NCBI RefSeq assembly: GCF_000444875.1
Contig: NC_021985.1
Coordinates: forward strand, 7,088,170-7,152,169
Reading direction: 5' to 3'
DNA: 64,000 bases
Source of the DNA: Streptomyces collinus Tu 365
GTDB lineage: Bacteria; Actinomycetota; Actinomycetes; Streptomycetales; Streptomycetaceae
The stretch's first letter is position 1. Every line of letters begins with the position of its first letter. The position numbers and the translations under genes were made by a program. Shown here piece by piece: positions 61,622-64,000 of this stretch. The notes beneath the pieces were generated by a model that saw nothing but the letters and a program-made list of their open reading frames with translations, did not search any database and was not told the DNA's origin.

Positions 61622-62869
61622 GTGACCGGTTTGCGTTCCCAGAGCTTCGGGCTCAGCGTGCTGCGGCCCGCGGCCTTCGGCGCGGATCCGGGTGGCGAGC
61701 GCCTCGCGCGCATCCGCCGTTCCCCCCATTTCAAGGACGGCGTCTTCCAGAACCCCGGGGGTGTGGCCCGCACCCGCCCCTCCGGGTCCACCGTGGAACT
61801 CGCCAAGGTGTTCCTCGATAAGGACACCCGGCCGCTGCGCACGCCCCGCGGCACCGTGCCGGTGCATCCGACCACCTTCGCCGACCTCGCCGCGCCGCCC
61901 GCCACCGGGCTGCGGGTGACGTGGATGGGCCACTCCAGCGTGCTCGTGGAGATCGACGGGCGGCGGGTGCTGTTCGACCCCGTCTGGGGCGAGCGCTGCT
62001 CCCCGTTCCCGTTCGCCGGGCCCAAGCGGCTGCACCCGGTGCCGCTGCCGCTGGCCGCGCTCGGTCCGGTCGACGTCGTGGTGATCTCGCACGACCACTA
62101 CGACCACCTGGACATGCCCAGCATCAAGGCGCTGGCCGGAACGGACACGGTGTTCGCGGTGCCGCTGGGCGTCGGCGCCCACCTGGAGCACTGGGGCGTG
62201 TCCCCGGACCGGCTGCGCGAACTCGACTGGCACGAGTCCACCCGGATCGGCGGACTCACCCTCACCGCCACCCCGGCCCGCCACTTCTGCGGCCGCGGCC
62301 TGCGCAACACCCAGCACACCCTCTGGGCGTCCTGGGTCGTCGCCGGCGAGGAGCACCGGGTCTACCACAGCGGTGACACCGGCTACTTCGACGGCTTCGC
62401 GGAGATCGGCGCGGCCCACGGCCCGTTCGACACCACCATGATCCAGATCGGCGCGTACAGCGAGTTCTGGCCCGACATCCACATGACGCCCGAGGAGGGC
62501 CTGCGCGCCCACCTCGACCTCCAGGGCGGCGCCCCGCACGGCGTGCTGCTGCCGATCCACTGGGGCACCTTCAACCTCGCCCCGCACGCCTGGGCCGAAC
62601 CGGGGGAGTGGTCCAAGGAGGCCGCCGAGGAAGCCGGCCAGGCGGTGGCGCTGCCGCGCCCCGGCGAGCCCTTCGAGCCCGCCGGGAAGGTACCCGCGCA
62701 GGCGTGGTGGCGCTCCGCGTCGGCTCCGGTCCCGCACCTGTGGCGGCGCCCGGCCGCGACACCGGTCCCGCCGGTGGGCGCCCGGGTGGCCGTGGACGCG
62801 GCGGACGCGGCGGACGCGGTGGACGTCGACGCGGTGAGCGCTGACGCGGACCTGGCCGGAGAGCGCTGA
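61622..62869 (+). CDS. MBL-fold metallo-hydrolase (UlaG/NAPE-PLD-like)
   Basis: A 415-aa metallo-beta-lactamase-fold protein. Metal motif SHDHYDHLD near residue 156 (HxHxDH), GDTG near 252 and HWGTFNLAP near 318 complete the usual set, and TWMGHSSVLVEIDG near 100 is the start of the fold. N-terminal residues 1-95 are an extension with FGLSVLRPAAFGADPGGERLARI, typical of NAPE-PLD-like proteins. The C-terminus is low complexity (VDAADAADAVDVDAV), and a 25-bp duplication has altered the end. GTG at 61622 has GGAGGTACC upstream. Substrate unknown; a phospholipase D-like role is possible (inference). Confidence 0.88.
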   Translation: MTGLRSQSFGLSVLRPAAFGADPGGERLARIRRSPHFKDGVFQNPGGVARTRPSGSTVELAKVFLDKDTRPLRTPRGTVPVHPTTFADLAAPPATGLRVTWMGHSSVLVEIDGRRVLFDPVWGERCSPFPFAGPKRLHPVPLPLAALGPVDVVVISHDHYDHLDMPSIKALAGTDTVFAVPLGVGAHLEHWGVSPDRLRELDWHESTRIGGLTLTATPARHFCGRGLRNTQHTLWASWVVAGEEHRVYHSGDTGYFDGFAEIGAAHGPFDTTMIQIGAYSEFWPDIHMTPEEGLRAHLDLQGGAPHGVLLPIHWGTFNLAPHAWAEPGEWSKEAAEEAGQAVALPRPGEPFEPAGKVPAQAWWRSASAPVPHLWRRPAATPVPPVGARVAVDAADAADAVDVDAVSADADLAGER

Positions 62870-62885
62870 CGCGGATCTGGCCCGG
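62836..62885. repeat. 25-bp direct duplication across the MBL gene stop
   Basis: GAGCGCTGACGCGGA-Y-CTGGCC occurs at 62836 and again at 62861, 25 bp apart with one change. In the first copy TGA is out of frame; in the second it is the stop codon, so the duplication has changed the C-terminus. Confidence 0.7.
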
Positions 62886-62999
62886 CCCCGGGGTGACCGA
62901 AGGTGACGGTCCCCGGCCCGCGAGCGGCCCGGCGCCGGCCGCCCGGGCGGCCGGACCACGGGCCGGCCGGGCGGCCGATCGGCAAACCCAGGACACTCC

Positions 63000-63035
63000 G
63001 AGGGCCGGTGCGCACACCTGTGCGCACCGGCCCTC
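63000..63035. terminator. 17-bp perfect hairpin terminator
   Basis: GAGGGCCGGTGCGCACA (63000-63016) and TGTGCGCACCGGCCCTC (63019-63035) give a perfect 17-bp inverted repeat. It lies 131 bp after the MBL stop and should stop rightward transcription before the sensor kinase gene. The 62870-63249 gap holds no gene. Confidence 0.8.
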
Positions 63036-63056
63036 ACTGCCGTCTTCTGACCGGTT

Positions 63057-63069
63057 CTGACCAGGTCAG
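63057..63069. promoter_or_regulatory. Palindrome CTGACC-A-GGTCAG upstream of the sensor kinase
   Basis: A 6+1+6 perfect dyad in a less GC-rich stretch (63036-63249) that must hold the sensor kinase promoter. It is a possible operator; no matching -10/-35 could be fixed. Confidence 0.35.
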
Positions 63070-63249
63070 ATCATTTTCTTCCCGTACTCGGCGCGCCGCT
63101 TCGGCGCGGTTATCGGTCTGTCGTACGAGACCTCATACCAGAGCGGGACCCTGCACGGGGGACTTTGTCAACTGCCCACCGCACATGATGCGCGGGCGAC
63201 TACTGTCAGTGTCCGGATGGCAGCCCGACGGACCAGTACGAGGACGCAG

Positions 63250-64000
63250 ATGTCTCACCTCCGTGCACCGGCCGCCCGCGCAGACCGCCGTGAGGGCGGC
63301 AGGCACGGACGTCCGGTCGCCCGACCCGCTCCCGCACTGCCCGAGACGCACATACGGCCCCAGCTCATGCGGCTCGCCGTGCTCCCGCCGACGGCGGTGG
63401 CCCTCAGCGCGAGCGCGGCCGTCATCTTCGGCATCCGCTCCACCGGCGCGCACCCCGGACCCACCCTGTGGGCCGTGCTCGCCGGGGCGACCGCGGTGGC
63501 CGCCGCGGCCGTCCTGATCGCCGCCGTGGCCGCGGACCGCGCCGCCCGCCTCGTCAGCGACCGGGTCGGCGCCCTGCGCCGCAGCGCCGCCCGGGGCGAG
63601 GCCGACCTGCGCGCCCTCGTCGAGGCGCTGCGCCGCGGCGAGACCCCGCCGCGGCGCGGACCGCGCAAGGCGCCGCCCGAGGACGCCGACGACCTCGACC
63701 TGCTCGCCGCCGAGCTGGCCCGCGCGCACGACGGCGCCGTCACCGCCGTCGTGCAGGCCGCCCAGCTCTCCAGCCAGGCGGGCAGCGAGCAGAAGCTGGA
63801 GGTCTTCGTCAACCTCGCCCGGCGACTGCAGTCCCTGGTGCACCGGGAGATCTCCATCCTGGACGACCTGGAGAACGAGATCGAGGACCCGGACCTGCTC
63901 AAGGGCCTCTTCCACGTCGACCACCTGGCCACCCGCATCCGGCGGCACGCGGAGAACCTCGCCGTGCTCGGCGGCGCCGTCTCCCGCCGGCAGTGGAGCA
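63250..64000 (+). CDS. Sensor histidine kinase, conservon CvnA/nitrate-sensor-like (N-terminal part)
   Basis: The first 250 codons of a membrane protein cut by the window edge. ATG at 63250 has GAGGACGCAG before it. After about 38 basic hydrophilic residues come two membrane helices (about 40-60 and 72-95). The segment VFVNLARRLQSLVHREISILDDLENEIEDPD then LLKGLFHVDHLATRIRRHAENLAVLGG is the hallmark dimerisation region of the streptomycete nitrate/nitrite-sensor-like kinases, some of which head conservons (CvnA); in that case small Roadblock, DUF742 and G-protein genes would follow to the right. The ATPase domain is outside the window. Confidence 0.85.
   Translation, partial: MSHLRAPAARADRREGGRHGRPVARPAPALPETHIRPQLMRLAVLPPTAVALSASAAVIFGIRSTGAHPGPTLWAVLAGATAVAAAAVLIAAVAADRAARLVSDRVGALRRSAARGEADLRALVEALRRGETPPRRGPRKAPPEDADDLDLLAAELARAHDGAVTAVVQAAQLSSQAGSEQKLEVFVNLARRLQSLVHREISILDDLENEIEDPDLLKGLFHVDHLATRIRRHAENLAVLGGAVSRRQWS

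Overview
The window is chromosomal DNA from a Streptomyces-type actinomycete. The whole stretch is very GC-rich with strong third-position GC bias. It carries an SsgA-like sporulation protein, a hopanoid cluster of streptomycete layout, leaderless transcripts and frequent ATGA/GTGA start-stop overlaps. Gene content and order resemble the part of the Streptomyces coelicolor chromosome that holds ssgD, idi and the hopanoid genes; this is recalled, not searched. No tRNA, rRNA, CRISPR array, insertion sequence or prophage was seen.

Layout. 0-7.6 kb: the 5' part of a dimethylarginine dimethylaminohydrolase gene, an ABC-F ATPase with a long leader, ssgD, a secreted Asp-box protein, a small basic Rho-N-like protein, a YciI protein, endonuclease V with an extra C-terminal domain, and a saccharopine-dehydrogenase-like reductase. 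7.7-13.3 kb: a beta-oxidation operon (CoA racemase, thiolase, FadB) that ends convergent with a MerR regulator; the operon promoter and the MerR promoter carry the same dyad. 13.4-31 kb: asparagine permease, a macro-domain/PfkB-kinase pair, two secreted hydrolases, a D-amino-acid-oxidase-like enzyme, a second ABC-F protein, Tex, a GlxA-type regulator next to an isonitrile-hydratase-like protein (behind a 15-unit heptamer repeat), an enoyl-CoA hydratase, an RsbW-like ATPase, IPP isomerase and a cation efflux protein.

31-39.5 kb: galE, then a tightly overlapping run of two CDP-alcohol phosphotransferases, a sugar-type nucleotidyltransferase, an sn-glycerol-1-phosphate-dehydrogenase-like enzyme, a family 2 glycosyltransferase, and a TagGH/Wzm-Wzt-like ABC exporter that ends at a strong terminator. 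I read this as an export pathway for a phosphodiester-linked glycolipid or wall polymer, possibly built from CDP-activated glycerol-1-phosphate. This is the most interesting candidate system in the window.

39.5-53.5 kb: a complete hopanoid operon (hpnC, hpnD, a small ORF, hpnE, prenyl synthase, shc, hpnG, hpnH, ispG, dxs, hpnO). Together with idi it supplies isoprenoid precursors, makes squalene, cyclises it to hopene and adds the ribose-derived side chain. It ends next to an XRE-cupin regulator/small membrane protein pair preceded by a large nested dyad.

53.5-64 kb: a PTP-like phosphatase, a GH36 alpha-galactosidase, a ydaO (c-di-AMP) riboswitch upstream of a LysM-M23 wall hydrolase, an SGNH hydrolase, a TetR regulator whose 3' end is echoed in two degenerate downstream repeats, a Leu/Phe/Val-type dehydrogenase, an MBL-fold hydrolase, and the start of a nitrate/nitrite-sensor-like histidine kinase that runs off the end.
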